A model generated the notes under the pieces. That model searched no databases, was not told the DNA's origin, and was given only the letters and a program-made list of their open reading frames with translations. From NCBI GenBank assembly GCA_023404715.1, contig JAEYAR010000199.1:1-53261 (forward strand): 53,261 nucleotides of DNA, written 5' to 3'. Origin of the DNA: Bacillota bacterium (GTDB taxonomy: Bacteria > Bacillota > Clostridia > Christensenellales > Aristaeellaceae). A program made the translations under genes and the position numbers. The first letter of the stretch is position 1. The number at the start of each line of letters is the position of its first letter. Shown here piece by piece: positions 8,001-17,263 of this stretch.

Positions 8001-8411
8001 ATGGACCATTTTATGATTATAACGAGTGAAAACGCCCAGGAAATTGACGGGCTTTATCTACACGACTTATGGCTGGATGAAATGAACTACAACCATGTTC
8101 AAAATCGCCTAACACTGTTGCTCACAGATGAAGCGAAGCATGGCCGCCGCCAACTGGTTGCAAATGAAGTGGCTTTTTTTCACGTCAACGCGTTACAGCC
8201 CTGGGGACGCGGTCACTATGTCTTCGACATAGAGCAGGTCGAAGAGAAAGCGCGGCTACAAATGATTCAAGCGGCCGAAGCCTATCGCAATATGGATCAA
8301 ACCCCCGTTTCGGTCCCCGCCATCGGTTTTATCATCACGATGAACTCCGGCGATACGATAACGGTGTTTTGCCGCAGTGTAGAGTATGACCATAATTACG
8401 GAAAAACTTAA
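8001..8411 (+). CDS. Protein of unknown function (136 aa)
   Basis: Follows the DUF1801 gene by 12 bases and is probably cotranscribed. The product is a soluble, mixed alpha/beta protein rich in His, Asn and Asp (LYLHDLWLDEMNYNHVQNRLTLLL). The ribosome-binding site is weak (TGTGAA), and an internal ATG at codon 5 is possible. No family is recognised. Confidence 0.65.
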   Translation: MDHFMIITSENAQEIDGLYLHDLWLDEMNYNHVQNRLTLLLTDEAKHGRRQLVANEVAFFHVNALQPWGRGHYVFDIEQVEEKARLQMIQAAEAYRNMDQTPVSVPAIGFIITMNSGDTITVFCRSVEYDHNYGKT

Positions 8412-8491
8412 GAAGCATAATCCGTAGGAAGCACTAAAAAAACAGTCATATAGCACGCAACAAATATAGACCAAAAGAAACACAATCACGC

Positions 8492-8520
8492 TTTACAGGG
8501 AATTACGGACGTGGTATGAT
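8492..8520 (+). promoter_or_regulatory. Sigma-A-type promoter of the SSB-holin-RHS unit
   Basis: TTTACA (8492-8497) and TATGAT (8515-8520) are separated by exactly 17 bases. It is the only good promoter before the SSB gene, 134 bases upstream of its ATG. Confidence 0.75.
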
Positions 8521-8549
8521 GTAAATGTCCGAAAGAAGGAACACGCCCG

Positions 8550-8627
8550 GCGGCCGTCGCAAGACAGGCCGCTTTTTACGTCCCTCTCTCGGCCCGGCGT
8601 CGCGCGAAAGTGCGGCGTTTTTTCGTA
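8550..8627 (+). terminator. Two tandem terminator hairpins in the leader of the RHS unit
   Basis: The first hairpin is GCGGCC/GGCCGC followed by TTTTT (8550-8577). The second is CGTCGCGC-GAAA-GTGCGGCG followed by TTTTTT (about 8598-8625). Both lie between the promoter and the first gene and no gene end lies just upstream, so they look like conditional terminators (attenuators) and not ordinary ends. Confidence 0.65.
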
Positions 8628-8654
8628 CCTAAAAAGCGAGGAAGGAGAAAAAAC

Positions 8655-8990
8655 ATGAACGAGATCTATTTGTCCGGGACGGTTGCAGACCGCCCCGCCC
8701 GATCCGAGCAAGGCGGCCGGGCACGCCACACGGCATTTCATCTGCTGGTGACACACAGGAACTCGCTCGGCTTCACGCGGTGTGAGCTGTACCATATCAA
8801 CACATGGAACGCGCTGGCGGATTGGGTTGGATTGAACCTGATACCCGGGACGCGCGTAATGCTACGTGGCTATCTGACACAGCGCGCCGGTAACAGCGGT
8901 GTTTCAGTGGAGATCACCGCCATTCAGGTATACGTCGGCCAAAGCGTCAATACCCCTAATCGTCCGGCGCCACCCCTCCCCCGCGAATGA
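8655..8990 (+). CDS. Single-strand DNA-binding-protein-like OB-fold protein
   Basis: 111 residues from the ATG at 8655 (GAAGGAG nine bases upstream). The sequence MNEIYLSGTVADRPARSEQ...TAFHLLVTH followed by WNALADWVGLNLIPGTRVMLRGYL matches the SSB OB-fold strand pattern. It is shorter than chromosomal SSB (about 150-180 aa) and lacks the acidic DDDIPF tail that recruits partner proteins; it ends in a proline-rich stretch. It is the first gene of the RHS unit, so it is probably an accessory, phage-type SSB. Confidence 0.78.
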   Translation: MNEIYLSGTVADRPARSEQGGRARHTAFHLLVTHRNSLGFTRCELYHINTWNALADWVGLNLIPGTRVMLRGYLTQRAGNSGVSVEITAIQVYVGQSVNTPNRPAPPLPRE

Positions 8991-9008
8991 AAGGAGGTGG
9001 TTGGACAC

Positions 9009-9239
9009 ATGGATACGAGCTTGAAGGCGATCATCGAATCCGCGCTGCAGCAGGGAATCTGGGCAGCGCTTTATATCTATCTTTTCTTCCGCATGCTCAA
9101 GGAGAACGCCGCGCGCGAAGAAAGGTATCAGACGATGATCGATCATCTCACAGGAAGCATTGCAGCGGGGATCGAGGATATTCAAAACCGACTCGAAGCC
9201 CTCATGCCCAGATACAATGCGTCAGAACAGAACCCTTAA
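9009..9239 (+). CDS. BhlA/UviB-type holin
   Basis: 76 residues. An N-terminal amphipathic start (MDTSLKAIIESALQQG) is followed by one membrane segment (IWAALYIYLFFRML) and a charged, coiled-coil C-terminus. This is the layout of the bacteriocin UviB / BhlA family (PF10960), small phage-derived proteins that permeabilise membranes. AAAGGAGGTGG lies eight bases before the ATG at 9009; the GTG at 8997 would overlap that site. The gene lies 18 bases after the SSB-like gene and 21 bases before the RHS gene, so it is the same transcript. Confidence 0.85.
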   Translation: MDTSLKAIIESALQQGIWAALYIYLFFRMLKENAAREERYQTMIDHLTGSIAAGIEDIQNRLEALMPRYNASEQNP

Positions 9240-9260
9240 CGAACAAAAGGAGTAAAAAAG

Positions 9261-12200
9261 ATGAACACTAAGACCCATGACCGCTGCGAACGCCTTTCAA
9301 GCGCGAGCGAAAAACCTTACGACGCCCCTGTAACTCCAAAGGAAATAGATCGCATGCCCGGCAGCGAAGACTGCGCGAAACGCACCCGTTCCGGCAAGCT
9401 CTATTCTCTGGGACGTAGCCTCTATCAGGCCGTTCTCTACCCCGATCCCATTCATTATCAGGACAAAGCGACCGGCAGGTGGGAGGAAATCGATAACACG
9501 TTAGAACAAAGGACCGACAGCGCAGGGGACGTCTACCTGACCAACCGTAAGAATGACGAGCTCCAGGTAGAGCTTCATAACGCTCAAAACGCGGCGATGG
9601 TCCTCCTCGAAAACGACGACGGCTATATGCTTGCCTGGCATCTCGAAGGCGCGGAAAATGTGCATCCTCAGCCCACAGCCCGGCGCTGCCCCCTCCATAC
9701 AGACTGCGACCACCGACGCGCTGTGCTCGACCATTTGGAGGATGAAGCCGTCTATACAGGCATCCTGCCGGGGGTGGATATTCACTGCCGGGTACAGAGC
9801 GTTTCATTTAAGGATGACATCGTCTTTGCCGGTCTACAAAGCGTAAGGCCGCTATCCTTTTTGTTGAGCGTTGCGGATCTGGTTCCTTCTGCGCAGGAGG
9901 ACGGAGAAATTCGGTTCCTCACTCCGCAGGGCGATATTCCCTTCGTGTTGCCCGCCCCCTTTTTGAAGGATAGCAGCACGGGAAGCGCATACGGCCGTGT
10001 AAGCGTTTCGCTCTCCCCAACCGAAGAGCGCGACGTATGGCGCATGACGTATACGCCGGATGAGGCCTGGCTTCAGAGCGCGGTGTTCCCCGTCGTGTTA
10101 GATCCTGCTGTCATCTCCCGCAAGCATTCGAACGCCATTGAGGATAACTACGTTACCAGTGCCCAGCCGGGCACCTGCCAACCCTATGCCGGAACGAGCA
10201 TGAAGGTCTCTTACAACAACGGTAGCTGGGGGACGAGCAAGGCGTTTATCAAGTTTCTGGGCAGCGGCCTGCCGGACATCGATTCTTCCTATTATATCAC
10301 GAAGGCGTTTTTCTCCATAGCAACGCGAACCACCCCTACCGCCGCGGCCTCCATCTACCTTAAAGAGGCCCTGTCCGATTGGAGCAGCCGGACAATCACC
10401 TACAACAACGCACCGCCGCTCAATAACCTGGCGCTAGATTACATGTATATGGAATCCGGCAGCACTTTCTATACATATGACATTTCAAACCTGGTGCGCA
10501 AGTGGTATGCGGGCACGAACTACGGCTTTGCGCTGGAGTCTAACACCAGCACCTATATCGAGCTATACAGCAGCGACGACGTCTATAACAAGCCGTTCGT
10601 TACCATCAACTATGTAAGCCTGGCCGGGCTCGAAGACTATCTAGCCTACGAGGAGCAGCCGGTCGGGCGTGCCGGCACAGGTTATGTCAGCCTGTATAAC
10701 GGCAACTTGATCTTCGAACATACGGATACGGCGTGCAATGGCAATTTGCTTCCCCTGTCCGCCACGCATTACTACAACTCCTGCTACCACGACCTGGATA
10801 TATTCCATGCGGGTCTAGGATGGAAGATTTCGTTGGAGCAATGCCTGATGAAGCAGACGCTCCCCGGCATCACGGGAAATATCACCTATTACATCTATAT
10901 GGATGCGGATGGAACGCAGCACTATTTTGAACAAAAGGACGGCGTATGGAAGGATCTCTCCGGCCTTTCGCTGACGCTTGAGATCGACGGAAACATCGCA
11001 ACAGTCAAAGATAAAATGGATAACCTGATGTTCTTCGCCCTTCCGACGAGCGAGTTCAACGGCGACTATAGCCGCGCAAAGATGCTGCAGGAGATTCGCG
11101 ATGCCAGCGGAAATCTGGGTACGCTGGAGCTGCTTGAAGCCCGGCAACTCATCCGCACCACGGACGGCGCGGGCCGCGTAACCGCCTATAGAATCCTGGA
11201 AGACGGCCGTACGGAGGCGATCATCGCCCCCGGCTACACGGACGAGACGGGCGTGCATTTCGTCTACGACGAGGCAGGGCGGTTAATACAGATTCTTCAT
11301 GAGGATGGAAAGGCGTCGTCCTATACCTACAACGCCCTCGGGCTATTGGAGTCAGCCACCGACGTAGACGGCCTGAAGGTAAGCTACGAATATTATACGG
11401 AGCGTAAGCCTTACCGCGTTAAAAAGGCGACGGTCAGCAACGGTACGGTTGCGGGCAACAGCCGCCTGTACGAATATGGCGACTGCCTGACCGTGGTGAC
11501 CGACCTAACCGTGCCGGACGGCAAGAAACTGTACTATCACTTCAACGACTATGGCAACGTGGTGTCCGTAAACGACGGGCTAGGTTACGCCTGCTTTGCG
11601 AAATACGAGGATTCCCTGCCTGTGAATCATCCCGAGGTCGTCTCTAAGATGCAGCGCGTGGTGTGCAACTACATCAAGAACCATAGCTTCGAGGGGAACG
11701 ACGATTGGTATTTCTACAACCCAACCTCCGGGAACAGCGTCGGCTATGCGTCGGATGCCTACTACCTCGGCAGTCGCAGCGCAAAGGTGACCATCGGGCC
11801 GAATCTGGGCTTTGCCTCCGCGAGCCAGCTGGTCGCCCTGGAAAAAGGGAAGGATTACACCTTTTCCTTCTACGCCAGACGTACAGGAAATGTGGATGTC
11901 AGAATTCAGGTGAACATTGGCGATTACGTCGTCTCGAGCGCGGGCTACGGCTCGGACATGACCGCCGAGTTCAAGCGCTTCAGCTATACCTTTACCGTAC
12001 CCGAGGATGCGGCCACCGATCAGGCGCGCATCTACCTGGTGGCGGAAAACGCCGTAGGATCGGCTTGGTTCGACTGTGTGCAGCTCGAACAGGGACCGCT
12101 CATGAATCAATACAACGTGCTTGTGAACGGCGATTTCAGCTTTAATCTCGGCGCGCCGCAGGGCTGGAAGGCAAATGCGTCCAACACCTCGGCGGATGCG

Positions 12201-15200
12201 GTCTACGCCACTTATGACGGCGTAAAGCCCGAAGGGCTGACGGCCAATACATTTCGCATGTATGGTGCAGGACGAACCAAATACGCCGGCATCTATCAGG
12301 ATCTGTCTCTCTCCGGCAAAAAGGGCGACGTATATACCGCGGGCGGATGGTCGCTAAACCATTCAAAGCCGCGCAAGGGTGAAAATTTCCGTTATAACAT
12401 CCGCGTCTCCTTCCTGCCCGTCAACGGCGGCGCGCGGCAGAACGCTCCCTCGATTGAGTGGAGCGAAGAGTGGTCGCAGTGGCAGTTTGCCGCCGGCCCG
12501 GTGGTCGCGCCCTGCGACTATTCCTACATTCGGTTCAACGTGGATTACGAGCGCAACATCAATTATACGGACTTTGACGGTTTCTTCATGTACCGAGAGG
12601 AGTTCGGCCAGACGTATCAATACGACGGCAAGGGCAATATCCTCTCGACGAAGAACCTCGCGGGTCAGCAGGATGACGCGGCCTATGATAGCTTTAACAA
12701 CCTAATCGGCTATCGTCAGCCTGGCCGCGCGAGCACGGTCAAGACGACGCTGGAATACGGCGCGACGGACGATGAAAAGAAACGCCATTTGCTGCGCAAG
12801 TCTACAAGCCCGCTGGGCGTCGTGCAGACGTTTAACTACGACGCTGTAGGCAATATGACGGACAGCAAAAGCTCCGCCGCCGGTACGGCAGCGTTTATCC
12901 AAAGCGCCACCGCCTACGATGCCGCGAAGAATTATCCCGTTTCGCAGACCGACGCGCGCGCAAAGTCGAGTGTGACCGGCTACGATGTCATCGCAGGCAC
13001 CCTGTCTTACGTCCAAGATGCGAATGGGCAGCGCGTCGACTATACCTATGACTTGCTTAAGCGCCTAAAAGAAACGACCGCTTCTGCGGACGGCATCACC
13101 TATCGTAACGAGTATGTATACTCGGACGCAAATCGTCTTACGGTCGTAAAGCACAACACAACCAGCGATACAGATAGCGATGTGACGTATACATTCGATT
13201 ACGACGCGCTGGGCAACCCCACCACCGTAAAGGTGGGCGCGCAGACCCTCTCCACTAACGTTTACACCGATACCGGCGATAAGCTGCTGACACGCGTAGA
13301 ATACGGCAACGGAGGCAAAGTGCACTACAAGCACGATGCCTTTAAGCGCGTGACGGGCGTCCGGTACGATGCCGATATGTCGGATCGCTATCAATACGTA
13401 TTCGGCGCGAACGGGCAGGTGGGCCAGGTCGTCGACCGGCAACTCTCCCGTACGGCGTTCCATGATTATGATGCGGCCGACCGCCTGATGCAGCTGCGCC
13501 TCGTACAGGGAACCACGCCCCTTTACACATCCCGCCTAGAGTACGACGTGTTCAATAACCTCTCTTCTTTAAAGGAAACGGTCGGCACGACCGGTTTCAT
13601 CACGACCTTCGACTATGACGCCGAGAGCCGTCCGACCGGGGCGCAATACGGCTCCGCTGCCAACCAGGTCGCATACGCCTACGACACGCTGGGCCGCCTA
13701 AGCGCCAGAACGCTTACGGTGAACGGGATGGCCTACCCCACGGCTTACGCCTACGTGCAGGGCGGCTATGGGGCGGACAGCACCACGCCGCTCGTCGAAA
13801 CGATCACGCAAAGCGGGCACGAATTGGGGTATATCTACGACGACGTTGGCAACATCGCCGGTGAACGGCGCAACCAGCAAATGGCCACCTATGGCTATGA
13901 CGCGCTGGGCCAGCTCACCCGAGTAAACGATCCCTATCAGGACAAGACGTTCACGTATGTTTATGACCGTGGCGGAAACATGCTCGTAAAAAAGACGTAC
14001 GCTTATACGACCGGCCCTGTAACCGGCGATGCCCTACAGACGGTCCTCTACACCTACGGCGACGCCAATTGGAAGGACAAGCTGACGGCTTACGACGGCA
14101 AGGCGATCACATACGATGCGATCGGCAACCCGCTCACATACGACGGTTGGTCGTTCACCTGGATGGCTGGGCGACAGCTGACGGCGATGTCCAAGGCCGG
14201 GGTGAACGCATCCTTTGCGTACAACGCGGACGGGCTTCGTGTGCGTAAGACGGTCAACGGCGTCGTGACGGATTATACGCTGCACGGCAAGCAGGTCGTC
14301 CATATGAAGCGCGGTGACGACGACCTCCACTTCTTCTACGACATGAAGGGCCAGCCCGCCATTGTGGATTGGAACGGCAACAAGTACGGCTACGTACTCA
14401 GTCTGCAGGGCGACGTGATCGCCCTGATTGACTCTACAGGCGCAACGGTAGTTGAATACCGCTATGACGCGTGGGGCGCTCCGGTTGCAAAGACCGGTCC
14501 CTTGGCGGCTACGCTCGGCGCGCTCAATCCATTCCGTTACAGGGGCTACGTGTTTGATGAAGAGACGGGATTATATTATTTAAGGAGCAGGTACTACCAT
14601 TCTAATTGGTGTAGATTTATTAACGCAGATTCAATACACACACGAAATTTGTTTCTATATTGTCAAAACAACACACTTATACGAAGTGATGAAAGTGGAC
14701 AATTTAGTTTTATTTCTATTATAGTAGCAGCTGTGGCTGTTGCTACAGCAGTTATAGCAATCACTAAATCGGTAACAAATCGAAAGAAAAGCACTGCGAA
14801 AAAATATGACGCCTCCGTAACACTTCCTATGCGTAAGATGCTAAGCTCGTCAAGTCTATATGCATATACGAAAAAAGGGCATATAGAACCAACATCAGAT
14901 AAAATTGGGTTAATAGATTGTGCATATGCTATATATGAAGCAATGGGACAAACGGGGCTTAAAGGCGCAACATTAAGATATTATGATTGCAAAGAGCGAG
15001 GCGCCATAAATTCGATTGGTGGACTAGATGCGCTTGAGGTCGGAATGGAGGTATTTCAGTTTAAAGAATTTGATGATGATGACAAGATGATTATGAAGCA
15101 TGTAGGAAAAGTGGTTATGTATGATTTTGGAAATGGTTTAGAAAAAGCTGTCTTTCATTCAGTCACATCAGAACTTAGTCCGGATAATTGGAAGGCCATG

Positions 15201-15287
15201 TTTTATGGAGATACCGGTCCGAATATCACATCCTTAGCTCGACTTGATGGCTCAAGTAATTGGACTCATTATGGAATTCCTCGGTAA
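9261..15287 (+). CDS. Giant DNRLRE/RHS-repeat protein with NlpC/P60-like C-terminal domain
   Basis: 2008 residues; AAAAGGAG precedes the ATG. No signal peptide is visible. A DNRLRE-type domain covers about residues 285-455. Two carbohydrate-binding-like beta-sandwich domains follow at about 800-945 and 950-1110. Many YD repeats (Y-x-Y-D...G) run from about 640 to 780 and 1115 to 1750. The RHS core ends with NPFRYRGYVFDEETGLYYL--RYY and RFINADS at about 1755-1795. Next come a hydrophobic stretch (FISIIVAAVAVATAVIAI) and a C-terminal domain with Cys1887 (IDCAYAIYEAMG), His1947 (KHVGKVVMYDFGNG) and His1966 (AVFHSV), matching the order of NlpC/P60 peptidases. DNA from about 14560 on is clearly AT-richer than the core, as in polymorphic toxins that swap their tips. 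The C-terminal function is inferred by eye; RHS structure is certain. Confidence 0.93.
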   Translation: MNTKTHDRCERLSSASEKPYDAPVTPKEIDRMPGSEDCAKRTRSGKLYSLGRSLYQAVLYPDPIHYQDKATGRWEEIDNTLEQRTDSAGDVYLTNRKNDELQVELHNAQNAAMVLLENDDGYMLAWHLEGAENVHPQPTARRCPLHTDCDHRRAVLDHLEDEAVYTGILPGVDIHCRVQSVSFKDDIVFAGLQSVRPLSFLLSVADLVPSAQEDGEIRFLTPQGDIPFVLPAPFLKDSSTGSAYGRVSVSLSPTEERDVWRMTYTPDEAWLQSAVFPVVLDPAVISRKHSNAIEDNYVTSAQPGTCQPYAGTSMKVSYNNGSWGTSKAFIKFLGSGLPDIDSSYYITKAFFSIATRTTPTAAASIYLKEALSDWSSRTITYNNAPPLNNLALDYMYMESGSTFYTYDISNLVRKWYAGTNYGFALESNTSTYIELYSSDDVYNKPFVTINYVSLAGLEDYLAYEEQPVGRAGTGYVSLYNGNLIFEHTDTACNGNLLPLSATHYYNSCYHDLDIFHAGLGWKISLEQCLMKQTLPGITGNITYYIYMDADGTQHYFEQKDGVWKDLSGLSLTLEIDGNIATVKDKMDNLMFFALPTSEFNGDYSRAKMLQEIRDASGNLGTLELLEARQLIRTTDGAGRVTAYRILEDGRTEAIIAPGYTDETGVHFVYDEAGRLIQILHEDGKASSYTYNALGLLESATDVDGLKVSYEYYTERKPYRVKKATVSNGTVAGNSRLYEYGDCLTVVTDLTVPDGKKLYYHFNDYGNVVSVNDGLGYACFAKYEDSLPVNHPEVVSKMQRVVCNYIKNHSFEGNDDWYFYNPTSGNSVGYASDAYYLGSRSAKVTIGPNLGFASASQLVALEKGKDYTFSFYARRTGNVDVRIQVNIGDYVVSSAGYGSDMTAEFKRFSYTFTVPEDAATDQARIYLVAENAVGSAWFDCVQLEQGPLMNQYNVLVNGDFSFNLGAPQGWKANASNTSADAVYATYDGVKPEGLTANTFRMYGAGRTKYAGIYQDLSLSGKKGDVYTAGGWSLNHSKPRKGENFRYNIRVSFLPVNGGARQNAPSIEWSEEWSQWQFAAGPVVAPCDYSYIRFNVDYERNINYTDFDGFFMYREEFGQTYQYDGKGNILSTKNLAGQQDDAAYDSFNNLIGYRQPGRASTVKTTLEYGATDDEKKRHLLRKSTSPLGVVQTFNYDAVGNMTDSKSSAAGTAAFIQSATAYDAAKNYPVSQTDARAKSSVTGYDVIAGTLSYVQDANGQRVDYTYDLLKRLKETTASADGITYRNEYVYSDANRLTVVKHNTTSDTDSDVTYTFDYDALGNPTTVKVGAQTLSTNVYTDTGDKLLTRVEYGNGGKVHYKHDAFKRVTGVRYDADMSDRYQYVFGANGQVGQVVDRQLSRTAFHDYDAADRLMQLRLVQGTTPLYTSRLEYDVFNNLSSLKETVGTTGFITTFDYDAESRPTGAQYGSAANQVAYAYDTLGRLSARTLTVNGMAYPTAYAYVQGGYGADSTTPLVETITQSGHELGYIYDDVGNIAGERRNQQMATYGYDALGQLTRVNDPYQDKTFTYVYDRGGNMLVKKTYAYTTGPVTGDALQTVLYTYGDANWKDKLTAYDGKAITYDAIGNPLTYDGWSFTWMAGRQLTAMSKAGVNASFAYNADGLRVRKTVNGVVTDYTLHGKQVVHMKRGDDDLHFFYDMKGQPAIVDWNGNKYGYVLSLQGDVIALIDSTGATVVEYRYDAWGAPVAKTGPLAATLGALNPFRYRGYVFDEETGLYYLRSRYYHSNWCRFINADSIHTRNLFLYCQNNTLIRSDESGQFSFISIIVAAVAVATAVIAITKSVTNRKKSTAKKYDASVTLPMRKMLSSSSLYAYTKKGHIEPTSDKIGLIDCAYAIYEAMGQTGLKGATLRYYDCKERGAINSIGGLDALEVGMEVFQFKEFDDDDKMIMKHVGKVVMYDFGNGLEKAVFHSVTSELSPDNWKAMFYGDTGPNITSLARLDGSSNWTHYGIPR

Positions 15288-15355
15288 TTCATATAAAGCA
15301 GCTTTACTATACGCCACGACAAATGAAAAGTTGAACCAAGGAGGACGACAAAATC

Positions 15356-15835
15356 ATGAACGCAAAGTGGCTCTTTGAGAATCATTTGAATCATCTGGCG
15401 ATGGTCCGCTATCTTACGGCGCAAGCAGCAGAGCAGGCCAGGTTGCGTGATCAAATGCGGGATGAGACCATCGAAGGCCTCGCCCTCGCCAGGCCGTGCA
15501 TGGATGGCATGCCGCACGCAAGTTCTTATTCGTCCAGCCCGACAGAGTGGGTCGCACTCACATATGAGGATGTCCTCAATGGCGAGCCCCCTATCGCCTC
15601 GGCGTTGGCCGAATATCGGCTATATCTGCGGCTGTTTGATTGCGCCATGGTCTGCCTGACCGATAATGAAAAATGGCTTGTTGATCAACATTTTATTCAG
15701 GGTATTCCTATGGCTGTGCTGGCGCAACTACAAGGCAATCCCTATGGGCCCTGCGTTCGTTCGACCCTGTGGCGCTATAAAGAGCGGGTGCTTGAAAAAG
15801 TAGACCGCTTTTTAAGTACCTGCCATGAAAAATGA
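15356..15835 (+). CDS. Sigma-region-4 / ArpU-like protein
   Basis: 159 residues; AAGGAGG lies ten bases before the ATG. The N-terminal half is helical and variable. The C-terminal half (LTDNEKWLVDQHFIQGIPMAVLAQ...STLWRYKERVLEKVDRF) has the spacing of a sigma-70 region-4 helix-turn-helix, as in phage late-gene regulators of the ArpU type. It follows the RHS gene by 68 bases and is closed by a terminator, so it is the last gene of the unit. It could be the regulator of this unit; it does not look like a typical immunity protein, though that cannot be excluded. Confidence 0.7.
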   Translation: MNAKWLFENHLNHLAMVRYLTAQAAEQARLRDQMRDETIEGLALARPCMDGMPHASSYSSSPTEWVALTYEDVLNGEPPIASALAEYRLYLRLFDCAMVCLTDNEKWLVDQHFIQGIPMAVLAQLQGNPYGPCVRSTLWRYKERVLEKVDRFLSTCHEK

Positions 15836-15850
15836 CCCTCTAGCGGTTTC

Positions 15851-15886
15851 GGGGGATTGTGCGCTTGCGCAATCCCCCCATTTTTG
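15851..15886 (+). terminator. Terminator ending the RHS unit
   Basis: The strong stem GGGGGATTG/CAATCCCCC, with an inner GC part, is followed by ATTTTTG, 15 bases after the stop codon. Confidence 0.9.
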
Positions 15887-15912
15887 TGTTTCAAGCACGC
15901 CGCACCCGATCG

Positions 15913-16587
15913 TCAGCGATTCCGGTATTGATCATCCGGTGGGTCCAGCCGCCTATAGAGCGCCTGCAGATATTCGATATCCTCCTGAAATCCCTCGTCA
16001 AAGCGCTTGCACAAGCGGATGCCGCATTCGACGCCGAAGACAAACTGGTAGATTTCCTGCTCCGTCGCCAGGCGCAAGATGGCGCAAAGGTATCCGTCCA
16101 CCGCGTCGTTCATATGCTCGGGTAAATCCGCCTTGCCTCCGTATATGGTCTGGCAATCCACCCTGCTCTCCTCGATCATCCGCCTATATTCGTCCTGTCC
16201 GTATAACCGCTCGGAATCCATCAGGGTTTCTTCGTCTACCTCATTTGGATTGGGCAGCGGCAAGCCGAGGTACATCTTAAAGGCGTTCATCATGCCGGAG
16301 GCAAAGTAAAACATCTGCGTAAAGTGCTCGAACGGCGTATAAACCACCGCCAGGTCGTCGATCTGCTGTAGGGTGAACACCCCGAAGCGGCTTAAACGGC
16401 TCGCTGCCTTTTCGAGATCCTGTTCCAACTCATGCGCGGGAGCGGTTCGCATCATGTACCGCAGGACGGGCTCGCAAATCAGCATCTCTTCGTCCTCTAT
16501 CATCTGCCCTACGTCCATGCGCCATTTTACGATCGGCGTCTTTTCGTTTGATCTTGGTAACCCCTGGATGTCGCTTCGTCCGTTCAT
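15913..16587 (-). CDS. Protein of unknown function (224 aa)
   Basis: GAAGGAG precedes the ATG. The protein is soluble, acidic and mostly helical, with many Met and Asp/Glu residues (MIEDEEMLICEPVLRYMMRT and DEETLMDSERLYGQDEYRRMIEESR). No family, signal peptide or membrane segment is seen. It converges on the RHS unit across the terminator. Because it lies next to an RHS locus it might be a relic of an immunity or accessory gene, but nothing in the sequence shows this. Confidence 0.75.
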   Translation of the reverse strand: MNGRSDIQGLPRSNEKTPIVKWRMDVGQMIEDEEMLICEPVLRYMMRTAPAHELEQDLEKAASRLSRFGVFTLQQIDDLAVVYTPFEHFTQMFYFASGMMNAFKMYLGLPLPNPNEVDEETLMDSERLYGQDEYRRMIEESRVDCQTIYGGKADLPEHMNDAVDGYLCAILRLATEQEIYQFVFGVECGIRLCKRFDEGFQEDIEYLQALYRRLDPPDDQYRNR

Positions 16588-16899
16588 GGTTTGTTCTCCT
16601 TCACTTCATAGTATATGGTCGCTTGGAAACACAAAATAAGGTCTCGACACTTGATCAACTCATTTACCACGCCTTTCCACATAGGTATAAACACCTTATT
16701 AAGACTAATCCACGCCAAAACAAAAACTTCCAAACACAAAATTTCCCTCGACATTTTTCTGGAAGCCCGCTTAATAGTATACACCATTTTGAAATTCATA
16801 TCAACCATGACCTTTTTCATATCAGTGATTTATGACAATTCTTATCTCGGCCAGTATGATTTCTCTATGTATCTCTTTTGCACAGAGGAGAGGAATAAA
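16588..16899. other. AT-rich intergenic region before an XRE gene
   Basis: About 312 bases with markedly lower GC than the flanks and no gene beyond shadow frames. A -10-like TATGAT lies at 16855-16860, with TATGAC about 20 bases upstream. It probably carries the promoters of the two divergent genes. Confidence 0.4.
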
Positions 16900-17250
16900 A
16901 TGGATGATAAGGCCATTAAAATCAATGCCCTTCTACTTGGACAACAAATTCAAAAGGCACGTGAAGAACAACATCTTCCTCGCCCTTATGTAGCTGCGTG
17001 CATCGGCTTATCTAACGAATCCTACCGTCACATTGAATCAGGGGATCGTTTGCCAAGTTTTCCTGTATTTGTAGGTATCTGTAATACTCTAAAAGTGTCA
17101 CCTTCCTACTTGCTATGTAATGAATTGTCCTTAAAATCAGGTGTACCCGATGCTTATACACGAATTATTGACATTTTATTACACCTTAATCCTCGGGAAG
17201 CCGAGCGCCTTGTCTCTTTAATCGATATGCTGTATTCTTCGAACGATTAA
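16900..17250 (+). CDS. XRE-family transcriptional regulator
   Basis: 116 residues from the ATG at 16900, preceded by AGAGGAG; the upstream extension to 16615 is AT-rich non-coding sequence. A Cro/CI-type HTH spans about residues 12-66 (LGQQIQKAREEQHLPRPYVAACIGLSNESYRHIESG). The C-terminal NPREAERLVSLIDMLYSSN is typical of small XRE proteins. It lies 150 bases upstream of another XRE gene of a different subgroup. The region is AT-rich compared with the genome average, suggesting acquired DNA. Confidence 0.88.
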   Translation: MDDKAIKINALLLGQQIQKAREEQHLPRPYVAACIGLSNESYRHIESGDRLPSFPVFVGICNTLKVSPSYLLCNELSLKSGVPDAYTRIIDILLHLNPREAERLVSLIDMLYSSND

Positions 17251-17263
17251 TCGTTTACGTTTA

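Noticed and set aside
16615..16899. N-terminal extension of the XRE gene
   Set aside because: The extension is AT-rich non-coding sequence; a proper site and start lie at 16900.
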